This document shows, piece by piece, positions 41,601-49,655 of a stretch of DNA of 64,000 bases (the stretch's first letter is position 1; each line of letters starts with the position of its first letter). Under the pieces are notes generated by a model. It did not search any database, had not been told where the DNA came from, and saw nothing but the letters and a program-made list of their open reading frames with translations. The position numbers and the translations under genes were made by a program. Origin of the DNA: Bacillota bacterium (GTDB lineage Bacteria; Bacillota; Desulfotomaculia; Desulfotomaculales; VENG01); assembly GCA_009711705.1 (NCBI GenBank), contig VENG01000018.1, positions 1 to 64,000 of the forward strand, given 5' to 3'.

Positions 41601-42071
41601 AAACATTTTCTTAATGAACAAATGGGATTGGAAGCGGAACCTGTTGATCAAACTTCTGTTATCCGGCCCGACTCTTTGGAGCTTTATAAAAAGACAGCTC
41701 TGTTGGCTATCAGGGGAGCTATCGAATGTTATTTTGTTTTAAGTGTTGATGACGAGGTCTTACGCCTAATGGTGCGAAATTATTTAATGGATGATCTTCA
41801 GCCGGGTGAAGAAGATGAATATATGCAGGATGTTTTAGCAGAGAGTGCTAATACAATTTTGGGGAATTCCGTCAAACACTTTCCAGGCCTGGAGGAATTG
41901 TTAGTTATCGACAGTCCGGTTGCTTTAACATCAGAGGAAGCTTTAATGAGATATAAGGAAGCGCAGATCTGGAGATGTCAATTGCAAATAACTGCCGGGC
42001 GGTTTAACTTAGGATTGATTATGCCGGAGGGTGCTGCTGGCGGGCGTCTGGTTGATGAAAGTATAAGGTAG
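38676..42071 (+). CDS. [FeFe]-hydrogenase-like sensor fused to CheA-like kinase and CheX-like phosphatase domains
   Basis: 1131 residues. Two 4Fe-4S ferredoxin motifs (C14-x2-C-x2-C-x3-C and CIGCGECIRAC). [FeFe]-hydrogenase H-cluster domain (about 85-375) with all four cluster cysteines: QPCPAVVSY, GPCLAKRRE and NCAHGCNGG. A 4Fe-4S module CASCGYGNC...SC (about 407-430). Coiled coil and PAS-like region (about 440-600). Hpt-like HTFKGN (His658). HATPase (about 815-965; RNAIDHG, DDGRGID, GRGVGLAAL). C-terminal CheC/CheX-like phosphatase (about 1005-1125; ESANTILGN). The proton-transfer cysteine of the catalytic TSCCP motif is Pro, so it is likely a sensor of hydrogen or redox state, not a producer. 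Its target is probably the CheY-like protein encoded 15 bases downstream. Confidence 0.88.
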   Translation: MGLPEVIRVDKTKCQHCLACIRVCPVKLCNVVETDGISVNSDLCIGCGECIRACVEKGHFARYGVDDCSEFLQDLDVGVPLGVLVAPAAAVNYHPWLPQLITALRRLGVQYVFDVSFGAEITTYLYVKALEAGVKTPIIAQPCPAVVSYIETYQSDLVPYLAPTHSPTIDAAIWLKTQPEYQDLKLAFLGPCLAKRREFHDPNTHGAVAYNVTFKSLTNYLEQQGIQLEDLEASGFDTPEAERAVGYSQPGGLTDTFRRFGIKVRNAGIPRVEGPREIYGNYLPDLNDDIRLGQVPVLVDILNCAHGCNGGPAVSHNFSKYQIDAIIDERKEAQIEKHQTVMEGDPREVFREFYRELEKTKSAYSRRYNDKSANQYLRSPSADEEENIWQLMHKPTSEERGINCASCGYGNCRDMMLAIYNNLNPVESCKYYLFKENERNLKQVEDQALEIEEQRDEIAAWNEVLEETVASRTTALRNLLNNAGQGFLSFGPDLLVREEYSSECVRIFGSAIAGRKFADLIFPKDREQQDFVDSLFFEIFNHQNEDAREVYLPLLPTEVLINYKYINVEYKMIEDAGHSCAEVCMAVLSDVTENRLLESQVEQERNLLKMVVKVIVNRTDFIQNVNDFHRFSTSELQKILAGPATKEEKFADIFRRLHTFKGNFSQLNMGFVVECLHQLETKMTDFKNEGGLHLDQEELKQLFSQLEPYTWLEKDLTYLEEVLGQKLLTEDDELVISKSKLMQIEKRIETLLSPSECKLLIPELRKLRYKPFADLFDSFPDYVSRLAERFEKFVYPVKITAEPLQVNPDVYRGLIKSLVHVFRNAIDHGLETGDERIDCAKEEYGQVSINISTNDRYIVVAISDDGRGIDVSAVRRKALAQGVLPEEQLQGASDDEVMQLIFVDGFSTKESITDVSGRGVGLAALSHELTKLGGYPRVETVLGQGTTFYLHLPLENEEAWSVPVSDLLEPLLETAKHFLNEQMGLEAEPVDQTSVIRPDSLELYKKTALLAIRGAIECYFVLSVDDEVLRLMVRNYLMDDLQPGEEDEYMQDVLAESANTILGNSVKHFPGLEELLVIDSPVALTSEEALMRYKEAQIWRCQLQITAGRFNLGLIMPEGAAGGRLVDESIR

Positions 42072-42086
42072 AAGGAGGCTTTTTAT

Positions 42087-42827
42087 ATGGCACGAGTTCT
42101 AATTGTCGATGACTCTGCAATTATGCGCCGCAACTTAAAGACCATATTTGTTCAAGCCGGCCACACGGTGGTGGGGGAAGCAACAAATGGGGGACAGGCT
42201 CTATTAATGTATCGAACCCATGTCCCTGATCTGGTAACGATGGATATTACTATGCCCAATGTCAATGGGATTGAGGCTGTTAGGCTAATTAGGAAAGAAT
42301 TTACTGATGCAAAAATAATAATGGTTAGTGCCCTGGATCAACGAAAAATGGTTTTGGAAGCCCTCAAAGAAGGAGCAAAACATTATATAATCAAACCAAT
42401 CGATTCTGCGTCGGTGATCAAGGTGGTCAATAAGGTATTGGGTACCTGCATTGAAGAACCCAATGAAGAGTCCAACGAGGCTCCGGATGAAAATGCACCG
42501 GAAGGAATCGATGATGCCCCGTTTGTAATTAAAAATAGTGAAAACACCTTTCACATTGTCCTTTCCCCTAGTCTTAATGAAGAGAGCTTTGCTTCTCTCA
42601 CGCAAGCAGTTCAAGGTTTGCTGTTTGTGAAGCCTTTAAAAGTAGAATTGAACTTTGGCTCAATAGAAATGTTGCCTGACCCGCTTCTGGATAAAGTGGG
42701 AGGTATGATAAAAGCTATTAGAAATGTCGAGGGAATTATCAGAGTCGTGGCACCCAATAAAGATTTTGTAAAAACCGTCAAGGAAAAAAGAGTTCATGAT
42801 TTAGCTGAGATTATCGAGGCCATCTGA
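42087..42827 (+). CDS. CheY-like response regulator with a STAS-like C-terminal domain
   Basis: 246 residues. Receiver domain 1-120: D8-D9, phosphorylation site D53 (VTMDITMP), Ser in MVSALD and K in KPID. After an acidic linker (EEPNEESNEAPDENAPE) comes a domain of about 100 residues (NTFHIVLSPSLNEESFASLT, then LKVELNFGSIEMLPDP and IRNVEGIIRVVAPN) resembling a STAS/anti-sigma-antagonist fold. There is no DNA-binding domain, so output is likely protein-protein interaction. It has a strong GAAGGAGG site and is the last gene of the sensor operon. Confidence 0.82.
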   Translation: MARVLIVDDSAIMRRNLKTIFVQAGHTVVGEATNGGQALLMYRTHVPDLVTMDITMPNVNGIEAVRLIRKEFTDAKIIMVSALDQRKMVLEALKEGAKHYIIKPIDSASVIKVVNKVLGTCIEEPNEESNEAPDENAPEGIDDAPFVIKNSENTFHIVLSPSLNEESFASLTQAVQGLLFVKPLKVELNFGSIEMLPDPLLDKVGGMIKAIRNVEGIIRVVAPNKDFVKTVKEKRVHDLAEIIEAI

Positions 42828-42841
42828 CTAAGTATCGTAAA

Positions 42842-42879
42842 AAAAGGGACAGGCTACTCTAGAGTAACCTGTCCCTTTT
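42842..42879. terminator. Bidirectional terminator between sensor operon and frdB
   Basis: AAAAGGGACAGG-C-TACTC and GAGTA-A-CCTGTCCCTTTT form a long hairpin with one mismatch, centred on TCTAGA, with A/T runs on both sides. It serves the CheY-like gene (plus) and frdB (minus). Confidence 0.85.
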
Positions 42880-42893
42880 CGTGTTTATAATAT

Positions 42894-43643
42894 TTATAGT
42901 GCTACTTTTTCAGTTTTTAGTTTAAGGCCTTGGGACAGCATTTTGCGGCGTACGAAGGAAAGCTGTGTTTGGAGAGGGATTTCCATGGGACAGTTGTCGT
43001 CGCAGGCCATGAGGCCCATGCACCCGAAGGCTCCTTCTTCCGCGCCGACTACTTCGTAGTATTCTTCCGGAGAGCGCTCATCCCGGGGGTCAAGCATAAA
43101 CCTTGCTACTCTGTTTATGCCGGCTGCTCCCAGAAAGTCTGCCCGGATGTTGGCGGTTGCACAACCGGCGACACAGCAACCGCACTCCACGCAGCGATCG
43201 GGCTCATAAATTTCCTGCGCTGTTTTATTATCCATGCGCTCCTCAAGGGCCGTGGGGTCAAATTCCTTAGTTGTATGGACCCAGGCCTCGGTTTTAATGG
43301 CCATGTCCCGAAACCAGGTTCCGGTATCCACTGCAAGGTCTCCTACCAGTTTAAATACCGGTAGTGGGAGCAAGCTGATTTTAGCAGGCAAGTCTTTAGT
43401 CAGTGTTTTGCATGCTAAAGTCGGGCGCCCGTTAATTACCATGGCACAGGACCCGCAAATGGCAGCCCGGCAGACAAAGTCAAACATGAGGGAGGGATCT
43501 AGCTCTTCCCTTATTTTATTTAAAGCAACAAAGATAGTCATGCCGGAAACTTCTTCCAGTTTATATTCCTGCATAAAAGGTTTTACTTCGGGTTTCTGGG
43601 GATTATAACGAAAAATCTTAAAGGTTAAAGTTCGATTACCCAT
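42894..43643 (-). CDS. frdB: Succinate dehydrogenase/fumarate reductase iron-sulfur subunit
   Basis: 249 residues. The [2Fe-2S] domain has CRAAICGSCAMVINGRP and a last C in TLAC. The C-terminal part has CVECGCCVAGC and CMGLMACDDNCP for the [4Fe-4S] and [3Fe-4S] clusters. It passes electrons between the flavin subunit and the heme subunit. The start is fixed by GGAGGTATAAAA. Order is C-A-B as in Wolinella-type (diheme, menaquinone) enzymes. Direction in vivo (fumarate reduction or succinate oxidation) cannot be told from sequence. Confidence 0.93.
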   Translation of the reverse strand: MGNRTLTFKIFRYNPQKPEVKPFMQEYKLEEVSGMTIFVALNKIREELDPSLMFDFVCRAAICGSCAMVINGRPTLACKTLTKDLPAKISLLPLPVFKLVGDLAVDTGTWFRDMAIKTEAWVHTTKEFDPTALEERMDNKTAQEIYEPDRCVECGCCVAGCATANIRADFLGAAGINRVARFMLDPRDERSPEEYYEVVGAEEGAFGCMGLMACDDNCPMEIPLQTQLSFVRRKMLSQGLKLKTEKVAL

Positions 43644-43654
43644 TTTTATACCTC

Positions 43655-45460
43655 CTAACCGGCATGTTCTCCGTAGCCGCGGTCACCCGGCGGCAATTCG
43701 GTGATTGTAACAGGTTCGTAGTCCAGTTGCGGCAAGTCTGCGCCTTCCGGCCAGTAGGCCAGTGTTCGCTTGAGCCAGTTTTCATCATCCCGCTTGGGAT
43801 AGTCTTCCCGGGCGTGACTGCCCCGGCTTTCGGTACGTTGCAGGGCACCGTAAGAGATGCAAAGAGCCAGACGAACCATGCCTCTAATCCTAAGGGCTGA
43901 AGCAAGCTCGGGGTTTGCTCCTTCGCCGCTGGACTGAAGCCCTACTTTTTGGGCCCGCTGGTGCAGTTCTTGGAGCTTGTCTACTGCAGTCTGTAGGTCC
44001 TCTCCCTTGCGGAAGATGCCTACGTAATTCATCAATGTCTGTTCCATTTCACCGCGGATCTTATATACGTTTTCATTTCCGTTTTTGCCCGAAATCAAAT
44101 CTTTGATGCGATTCTCTTGTTTGGTAACTTCGTCTTTAATGGTTTGTTCCGAGTATTCCAGGGAAGCTCCCAGGGTATATTCGGATACTTTCTTACCTAC
44201 AACCATGCCGCTGACGATGGTTTCCGCCAGGGAATTACCGCCCAGGCGATTGAATCCGTGTAGATCCCAGCATGCAGATTCACCGACGGCAAATAGTCCC
44301 TTAAGACCATAGGCATGCCCGTCAGCGTTTGTCCTAATACCGCCCATACTATAGTGCTGGGTAGGCCGGACAGGAATTAATTCATTGGCCGGATCTATAC
44401 CGGCAAAGTTTTTACATATATTTGCAATCTCACGTAGGTTAGTATAAATATGCTCTTTACCCAGGTGACGAATATCCAGCCATAGGTGAGGGCCGTGTTC
44501 GCTTTCTACCCCGTAGCCCGCACGAATGTGCTGGGTCATTCTACGCGATACAACGTCACGGGAAGCCAGCTCTTTTTTCTTGGGCTCGTAGTCAGGCATG
44601 AAGCGGTGGTGGTTTTTATCCAACAGGTAACCGCCGTCACCACGGGCACCTTCAGTTACCAGAATCCATACCGGAACGATTCCGGTAGGGTGGAATTGAA
44701 CAGCTTCCATGTTACCCAGAGGAACAATGCCTGTGTCCTGGGCGATAAACATGCCGCTGCCTTCGTTAATCACTGCGTTGGTGGATGCACCGTAAAGGCG
44801 TCCGTAACCACCGGTGGCAATAACGGTGGACTTGGCTACATAAACCAACAGTTCACCGGTGCGCAGTGAACGGGCAACTACGCCTATACACTTTTCACCG
44901 TCGTGAATGAGAGATATAGCTTCAATACGGTCATGTACCGTACATCCATGTTTCAAGACCAGTGAGTCCATGGCGTACTGCAAGGTGTGTCCGGTGCCGT
45001 CGGAAGTATAACAGGTACGCCAGAAGGCTGTACCGCCGAAGTCGCGGGCGGTGATAAGACCTTCTTTTTCTTTCTTTTCTTCAAGTTCCCTTCCGTCGGG
45101 AAGAGTCTTTTTACCGGCGACTACACGGTTCCAGGGTACACCCCAGTGTGACATTTGGCGTACGGCTATGGGTACTGTTTCTGTGAAAAGGCGAGCTACA
45201 TCCTGCTCGCATCCCCAGTCCGATCCTTTTACCGTATCTTGAAAGTGAATGTCAGGATTGTCCCCTTCACCCATGGCGCAATTCCCCAGAGATGCTTGCA
45301 TACCCCCCTGGGCAGCGGTACTATGGGAACGGCGTGGTGGAACCAGGCTTAAAATAATAGAATCCAGTCCGTTTTCTGCTGCTTCTACGGCTGTACGCTC
45401 TCCTGCCAATCCTGCTCCAACAATTAATACATCAGTTACATAAGTTTTATAAGCGCTCAT
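43655..45460 (-). CDS. frdA: Succinate dehydrogenase/fumarate reductase flavoprotein subunit
   Basis: 601 residues from the ATG at 45,460 (MSAYKTYVTDVLIVGAGLAG) behind AGGAGGTGCAGC. FAD-binding GAGLAGERTAVEAAENG; the covalent-FAD His region SHSTAAQGGMQASLGN; active-site signature QFHPTGIVPVWILVTEGARG; C-terminal GSHAREDYPKRDDENWL. These are the family's catalytic and FAD motifs. Its ATG overlaps the stop of the cytochrome b gene by the ATGA arrangement and frdB follows after 11 bases, so the three are one operon. Confidence 0.94.
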   Translation of the reverse strand: MSAYKTYVTDVLIVGAGLAGERTAVEAAENGLDSIILSLVPPRRSHSTAAQGGMQASLGNCAMGEGDNPDIHFQDTVKGSDWGCEQDVARLFTETVPIAVRQMSHWGVPWNRVVAGKKTLPDGRELEEKKEKEGLITARDFGGTAFWRTCYTSDGTGHTLQYAMDSLVLKHGCTVHDRIEAISLIHDGEKCIGVVARSLRTGELLVYVAKSTVIATGGYGRLYGASTNAVINEGSGMFIAQDTGIVPLGNMEAVQFHPTGIVPVWILVTEGARGDGGYLLDKNHHRFMPDYEPKKKELASRDVVSRRMTQHIRAGYGVESEHGPHLWLDIRHLGKEHIYTNLREIANICKNFAGIDPANELIPVRPTQHYSMGGIRTNADGHAYGLKGLFAVGESACWDLHGFNRLGGNSLAETIVSGMVVGKKVSEYTLGASLEYSEQTIKDEVTKQENRIKDLISGKNGNENVYKIRGEMEQTLMNYVGIFRKGEDLQTAVDKLQELHQRAQKVGLQSSGEGANPELASALRIRGMVRLALCISYGALQRTESRGSHAREDYPKRDDENWLKRTLAYWPEGADLPQLDYEPVTITELPPGDRGYGEHAG

Positions 45461-46092
45461 GCTGCACCTCCTAGTTGAAGAAAGACCCACATGGCACCTA
45501 GTCCAAGGGCAATAATGATTACAGTAACGACTTTAAGCACGAAGAAAATGGGTTTACGCGGGAACCAGCCCCACTTTACAAATACACGGTAGAGGCCAAT
45601 GCTGGCATGATATTCGCCTAAAGCCAGAAGAATCAAGTAAAACCACCAAAAGGCTTGCATGCGTTCGGCGGCGGATTCAGCACGAATGGGCCATCCGGTG
45701 GATATTGCCCAGATGTGAAGTGCTGCCAGTACTAGTATGGCCATGCCAGTGATGGCCTGAAATATCCAGGTCCAGGTGTCGGTGTGACGAAGCATTTTAG
45801 CGTGCTGCCAAATGATCTTTTGATCTCTTATGTTGGTAGGAATTCTACGACCCGCCACTACAAAATGAATGAGGCCTATTATGGCAATAGCCGGGACACC
45901 TATATACGAAAGTAAATAGATATCGAAGAACTCAGATAGGCCGTTAAATACCTCCGGGCCGAGGATTATGGTGGACACAAATAGCATGTGTGCCCATAAG
46001 AAACTTACCAGACAAATACCGGTCGCCATCTCTATGGCGTCAAGGTAAGCATCGGCCTTAGGATTTTTGGTTAAAATCCTTTGGGAAAGCAT
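45457..46092 (-). CDS. frdC: Fumarate reductase/succinate dehydrogenase diheme cytochrome b subunit
   Basis: 211 residues from the ATG at 46,092 (MLSQRILTKNPKADAYLDAI) behind GGAGAG; upstream in-frame ATGs lack ribosome sites. Five hydrophobic helices. Candidate heme ligands: SFLWAHMLFV, LIHFVVAGRR, LAALHIWAIS and LGEYHASIGLYR. The arrangement is that of the single-subunit, two-heme type B anchor that exchanges electrons with menaquinone. First gene of frdCAB. Confidence 0.9.
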   Translation of the reverse strand: MLSQRILTKNPKADAYLDAIEMATGICLVSFLWAHMLFVSTIILGPEVFNGLSEFFDIYLLSYIGVPAIAIIGLIHFVVAGRRIPTNIRDQKIIWQHAKMLRHTDTWTWIFQAITGMAILVLAALHIWAISTGWPIRAESAAERMQAFWWFYLILLALGEYHASIGLYRVFVKWGWFPRKPIFFVLKVVTVIIIALGLGAMWVFLQLGGAA

Positions 46093-46351
46093 AGTAAATA
46101 ACTCTCCTTTCCATTCTCTTAAATTAGTTTGCACCATTCTGAACATCTTAAATATTGCTGCAATTCTTGAAAAAAAAGGTACCTTACTCAGTAAAAACCC
46201 ATGGGCTTATAAAAAGGGCGCCATATTAAAGCTGTGGTCTTTAAATTATGGCATAAGGGGAAGATATAGGCTGTCGCCTAATTGACAAAAAATTAGAATT
46301 TATTTAGTTAAAAAATATAGAAACCGTCAATAATTATAGCACACCAATTAA

Positions 46352-46371
46352 CGAAATAATATATTTTTTCG
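46352..46371. promoter_or_regulatory. A/T-rich palindrome upstream of frdCAB
   Basis: CGAAATAATATATTTTTTCG is a 20-base near-palindrome (one mismatched pair), 260 bases before frdC. On the minus strand a TATAAT lies about 20 bases downstream (within 46,336-46,341). It may be an operator. The rest of 46,147-46,400 shows only a small AGGCGACAGCCT hairpin, no gene. Confidence 0.3.
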
Positions 46372-46409
46372 TAAAAATCTACATTATAATAAAAATTATT
46401 TATTTCACA

Positions 46410-46456
46410 AAAGTACAAAAAACCTTCCTGACATCCAGGAAGGTTTTTTGTACTTT
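46410..46456. terminator. Bidirectional terminator downstream of the Mrp-like gene
   Basis: A perfect 21-bp stem (AAAGTACAAAAAACCTTCCT G and its complement) with a 5-base loop and built-in A and T runs. It ends the minus-strand ATPase operon and shields the frd promoter region. Confidence 0.88.
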
Positions 46457-46492
46457 AAAGTATTAAAGCGCGCGCTTTTAATAAAATTTTGT

Positions 46493-47320
46493 TTACGCGT
46501 GGGTCTTAACAGTGGAAAAATTTTTAAACAATTCGGGCGGGTAATTTTCAATTTGCCCATTGTCACACAGGTTTGCAAGTAAAGGATCCACCGGCAGAAT
46601 TTCCAGCATTGGAATGCCGGTTTCAGTTGCCAGTTTTGTCGCGTGGCCTTCGCCGAATAGCTTAATTTCGGTACCACAATCCGGACATTTAAGGTAACTG
46701 TAGTTTTCCACCATCCCAAGTATGGGGACATCCATTTGCTGGGCCATATTAACAGCCTTTTTCACGATCACGGAGGCCAAATCCTGAGGTGAAGTAATAA
46801 TTACAAACCCTGTTAGAGGCAAAGATTGCATAACTGTAAGGGGGACGTCACCGGTCCCCGGGGGCATGTCAATAATTAGATAATCCAGCCTGCCCCAGGC
46901 TACATCAGTCCAGAACTGCTTTACCGCCCCGGAGATAACGGGGCCGCGCCAAATAACGGGCTGGTCCTCGCTGGGGAGCAAAAGGTTCATGGAGATGATT
47001 CTTATGCCGGTTGATGTTTCCAAGGGATACATGAACCGGCCGTCTGAATGAGGCTGCTCTTTCAAATTAAACATTTTTGGGATGCTGGGGCCGGTTATGT
47101 CGGCGTCCAGAATCCCCACTTTGAATCCTCTGCGGGCTAAATTGACCGCTAAAAGGCCCGAAATGGAAGATTTACCTACTCCGCCTTTGCCACTCATAAC
47201 GGCAATTACACTTTTTATTTCAGATGCTTCGTTTGGAGCAAGCTTAGTAATACTACAGTCTTCTCCGCTGCAGTTGTCCTTTTCGTTACAAGAAGTGCAC
47301 TCATCTTTGTTTGTGCTCAT
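46493..47320 (-). CDS. Mrp/NBP35-family Fe-S carrier P-loop ATPase
   Basis: 275 residues. The N-terminus is cysteine rich (CTSCNEKDNCSGEDC). The deviant Walker A is SGKGGVGKSSISG, with GILDADITGPSIP and IDMPPGTGDVPLT following. The C-terminal CPDCG is the CxxC used by Mrp/ApbC proteins to hold a bridging 4Fe-4S cluster. The role is Fe-S cluster transfer to target enzymes. GGGGGGAGAGGAA precedes the ATG. It is the last gene of the four-gene operon but is 220 bases from the preceding one. Confidence 0.88.
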   Translation of the reverse strand: MSTNKDECTSCNEKDNCSGEDCSITKLAPNEASEIKSVIAVMSGKGGVGKSSISGLLAVNLARRGFKVGILDADITGPSIPKMFNLKEQPHSDGRFMYPLETSTGIRIISMNLLLPSEDQPVIWRGPVISGAVKQFWTDVAWGRLDYLIIDMPPGTGDVPLTVMQSLPLTGFVIITSPQDLASVIVKKAVNMAQQMDVPILGMVENYSYLKCPDCGTEIKLFGEGHATKLATETGIPMLEILPVDPLLANLCDNGQIENYPPELFKNFSTVKTHA

Positions 47321-47394
47321 TTCCTCTCCCCCTGAAATTGTTTTTTTATGTTATCTTCGCACAGCCTGTAAGACCCCGCCCTCGCATAAGGAAA

Positions 47395-47446
47395 GGGGAC
47401 ACACCTGCTGAAGCTTGGCTATTTCTCTGGGGACAGGAATGTCCCC
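47395..47446. repeat. GGGGACA...TGTCCCC hairpin repeat, second copy
   Basis: GGGGACACACCTGCTG ... GGACAGGAATGTCCCC. The ends match those of the repeat at 29,457, but the interior is longer (52 versus 31 bases). It lies in the 220-base gap between two ATPase genes. It may be a tiny mobile repeat (MITE-like) and could form a hairpin in the operon RNA. Confidence 0.6.
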
Positions 47447-47539
47447 AACTAATGGGATTAACAGGCTGTAAGCTCGAAATAAGTGCGACTAAGGTTCAGA
47501 TGGGGTCAAAACCCCAACTGAACCAAGTCTTCTTTATTG

Positions 47540-48409
47540 TCATACTTTCATATTTGGACAAAGAACCTCAAAAACCTTCTCCCAAACTTGGATAATTTCA
47601 TCTATTATTCGTGAATTCAATTCCATAACCGGTTTACCCCTGGCTGCAGCTAGCATAACCATATTGTCATAGGCAATCTGTCCGGCAAAAGGAATTTTTC
47701 GTTGGCGACAGATTTTTTTAATCTGCTCAGTGTTTTCGGGACAGATGTCCCATCTGTTAACACAAACCATGGCGGGCACTCCGAAGAATTCCGACAGGTC
47801 GATGATCCTTTCTAAATCATGTATGCCCGACAAAGAAGGCTCGGTTATAATTAGGCTTAGACTAGCCCCTCCAATGGAAGCAATAACGGGACAGCCAATG
47901 CCAGGTGGGCCGTCAGTGATTATATAATCATAACCTAGTTTTTTTGCGGTTTCCGCTGCCTGGCTGCGTACCATAGTGACAAGTTTTCCGGAGTTTTCTT
48001 GGGCTGCTCCCAACCGGGCATGCACAAGAGGGCCATACGTTGTATTGGATTTAAACCACTCACCGGCCACGGTATCCACCATTTCTATGGCGTTTTCCGG
48101 GCATATATGGCTGCACACAGCGCATCCTTCACATCCCAAGGGATTTATAGTACTCTCCTTTATGGCTTCAAACCGGCAGGTATCCTCACATAATCCACAA
48201 CCGTTGCATTTTTCACTATTGATCATGGCCTTGGGCAGGCTGTAAAATTGGTGGCGCTCCTCTATTTTGGGTGATAAGAGCAGGTGTAAATTTGCAGCAT
48301 CCACATCACAATCAACCATCACCTTGTTTGTTAGCAAAGAAGCAAAGGAGGCGACAATACTGGTTTTACCGGTTCCGCCTTTACCGCTAATGACAACAAG
48401 TTCTTTCAC
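47540..48409 (-). CDS. MinD-superfamily P-loop ATPase with inserted ferredoxin domain (second of pair)
   Basis: 289 residues, GTG start overlapping the end of the preceding gene. Walker A SGKGGTGKTSIVASFASLL; Asp in VMVDCDVDAANLHLLL. About 60-115 hold two 4Fe-4S motifs (CNGCGLCEDTC and CEGCAVCSHIC). IITDGPPGIGCPVIASIGGA is the nucleotide-switch region. Such paired ATPases are frequent in anaerobes, next to NifX-like and Mrp proteins, and are thought to work in Fe-S cluster assembly or delivery. The substrate is not known. Confidence 0.85.
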   Translation of the reverse strand: MKELVVISGKGGTGKTSIVASFASLLTNKVMVDCDVDAANLHLLLSPKIEERHQFYSLPKAMINSEKCNGCGLCEDTCRFEAIKESTINPLGCEGCAVCSHICPENAIEMVDTVAGEWFKSNTTYGPLVHARLGAAQENSGKLVTMVRSQAAETAKKLGYDYIITDGPPGIGCPVIASIGGASLSLIITEPSLSGIHDLERIIDLSEFFGVPAMVCVNRWDICPENTEQIKKICRQRKIPFAGQIAYDNMVMLAAARGKPVMELNSRIIDEIIQVWEKVFEVLCPNMKV

Positions 48410-49253
48410 CTGCTGTCACCCCTTTAATATGGTTTAATACTTTGCGGAAATCTTCCCTCAGTTCCGGTTTTGCTTCCACGGCTGGTATTCCCATGGCATA
48501 AGCCTCAGCAATTGCCCTGTCTACAGCAATTTTCATTAAAACAGGCAAGTTGTTTTCACGGCAGAATGTCTCAACTTTACTATAAACATCTGTACCCCGG
48601 TTGATAATAACTCCACATGGAATATCTAATACTCGCACTACCTGCAGAGCAATGGCCAGGTCATTAAGACCCATTGCGGTTGGTTCCGTTACCAAAAGGA
48701 CAAAGTCCGATCCTTCCATTGTTTCCACCACAGGACATGATGTTCCGGGAGGGGCGTCTATTATTACGAGACTGTTTTTTTGTATTGTTTCTTTCATTGC
48801 CTTAATTATAGGGGGGCTGGTTGCTGTACCTACTTGTAATTCACCTTGAGTAAAATGTATGTTTTCAGCACTCCCACTTTTAATCAACCCTATTTCCCGG
48901 CGAGTGGTAGTGATCGCTTTTTCCGGGCACAATGTCCAACACCCCCCGCAGCTATGGCAAAGTTCAGGAAAAGTAAGAACCTCATCAGCAAGCACGGCCA
49001 GCGCGTTAAACATGCAAATTTCAGCGCACTGGCCACAGAAACTGCACTTATTGCGGTCAACATTCGGGATGTCCTGTGATACAGCTTCCTCTCTAGTGAG
49101 GCGGGGTTTAAGAAAAATATGGGCGTTAGGTTCTTCCACATCACAATCCAGGAATTGTACAGTTTGCCGGGCTGACATGGCAAGACAAGATGCAACTGTA
49201 GTTTTGCCTGTACCCCCCTTGCCGCTGGCAATGGTTATAATAGTATTTTCCAC
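48387..49253 (-). CDS. MinD-superfamily P-loop ATPase with inserted ferredoxin domain (first of pair)
   Basis: The likely start is the GTG at 49,253 behind GAAGGGAGGG, giving 288 residues: (M)ENTIITIASGKGGTGKTTVA. QFLDCDVEEPNAHIFLKPRL, then two 4Fe-4S motifs (CSFCGQCAEIC, CHSCGGCWTLC), and VIIDAPPGTSCPVVETMEGS. It is a paralogue of the next gene and overlaps it by 23 bases; the two probably form a heterodimer. C-terminal GERTCCH adds two cysteines. Confidence 0.85.
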   Translation of the reverse strand: MENTIITIASGKGGTGKTTVASCLAMSARQTVQFLDCDVEEPNAHIFLKPRLTREEAVSQDIPNVDRNKCSFCGQCAEICMFNALAVLADEVLTFPELCHSCGGCWTLCPEKAITTTRREIGLIKSGSAENIHFTQGELQVGTATSPPIIKAMKETIQKNSLVIIDAPPGTSCPVVETMEGSDFVLLVTEPTAMGLNDLAIALQVVRVLDIPCGVIINRGTDVYSKVETFCRENNLPVLMKIAVDRAIAEAYAMGIPAVEAKPELREDFRKVLNHIKGVTAGERTCCH

Positions 49254-49254
49254 C

Positions 49255-49638
49255 TTAAGCCCTCCCTTCTGCTGGAAGGGGTCCCCCGTGCTTGGGACTG
49301 TTTGCAGTTTCAAGTTGTGTCAAACTGCCTTTTAAAAAGAGGTCAAGTGTTTGCTCTACTGTGCCCGAAATACCCGTATAGATGTCAATTCCGGCTGCCT
49401 GTAACGGTTTCATGGCTTTAGGGCCCATTCTCCCTGTTAACACCGTGTCCACCTGGTTATTGATCAGTAATTGAGCTGCTGCTATGCCTGCCCCTTGGGG
49501 GCTATTAAGAGACGAGTTGGACATTGCTTTTACCAGGTTGCCCGTTTCGTCTACCACAACAAAATAGGCACACCGCCCAAATCTTTCATCCACCTGGGAA
49601 TTTAAGTCATGATTATTGGAACAAATAGCGATTTGCAA
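49255..49638 (-). CDS. NifX/NifB-type dinitrogenase cofactor-domain protein
   Basis: 127 residues from a TTG at 49,638 (MQIAICSNNHDLNSQVDERF), well placed behind GAAGAGGTG; an ATG at 49,656 lies before that site. The domain is the small iron-molybdenum-cofactor-binding fold: DERFGRCAYFVVVDETGN, GAGIAAAQLLINNQVDTVLT and GPKAMKPLQAAGIDIYTG. Outside nitrogen fixation such proteins occur beside MinD/Mrp ATPases as Fe-S or metal-cluster carriers. A His/Pro-containing tail (SPKHGGPLPAEGRA) follows. It is the first gene of the operon. Confidence 0.82.
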   Translation of the reverse strand: MQIAICSNNHDLNSQVDERFGRCAYFVVVDETGNLVKAMSNSSLNSPQGAGIAAAQLLINNQVDTVLTGRMGPKAMKPLQAAGIDIYTGISGTVEQTLDLFLKGSLTQLETANSPKHGGPLPAEGRA

Positions 49639-49655
49639 TTTATTCACCTCTTCCA

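Noticed and set aside
46093..46400. Riboswitch upstream of frdCAB
   Set aside because: I checked for conserved cores of c-di-GMP, SAM, TPP, FMN and cobalamin riboswitches by eye and found none; only a small GGCGAC-type hairpin is visible.
49255..49638. Nitrogen-fixation gene cluster, because of the NifX-like domain
   Set aside because: No nifHDK, nifE/N or nifB genes are present; small NifX-like proteins beside MinD/Mrp ATPases are common in non-fixing anaerobes.
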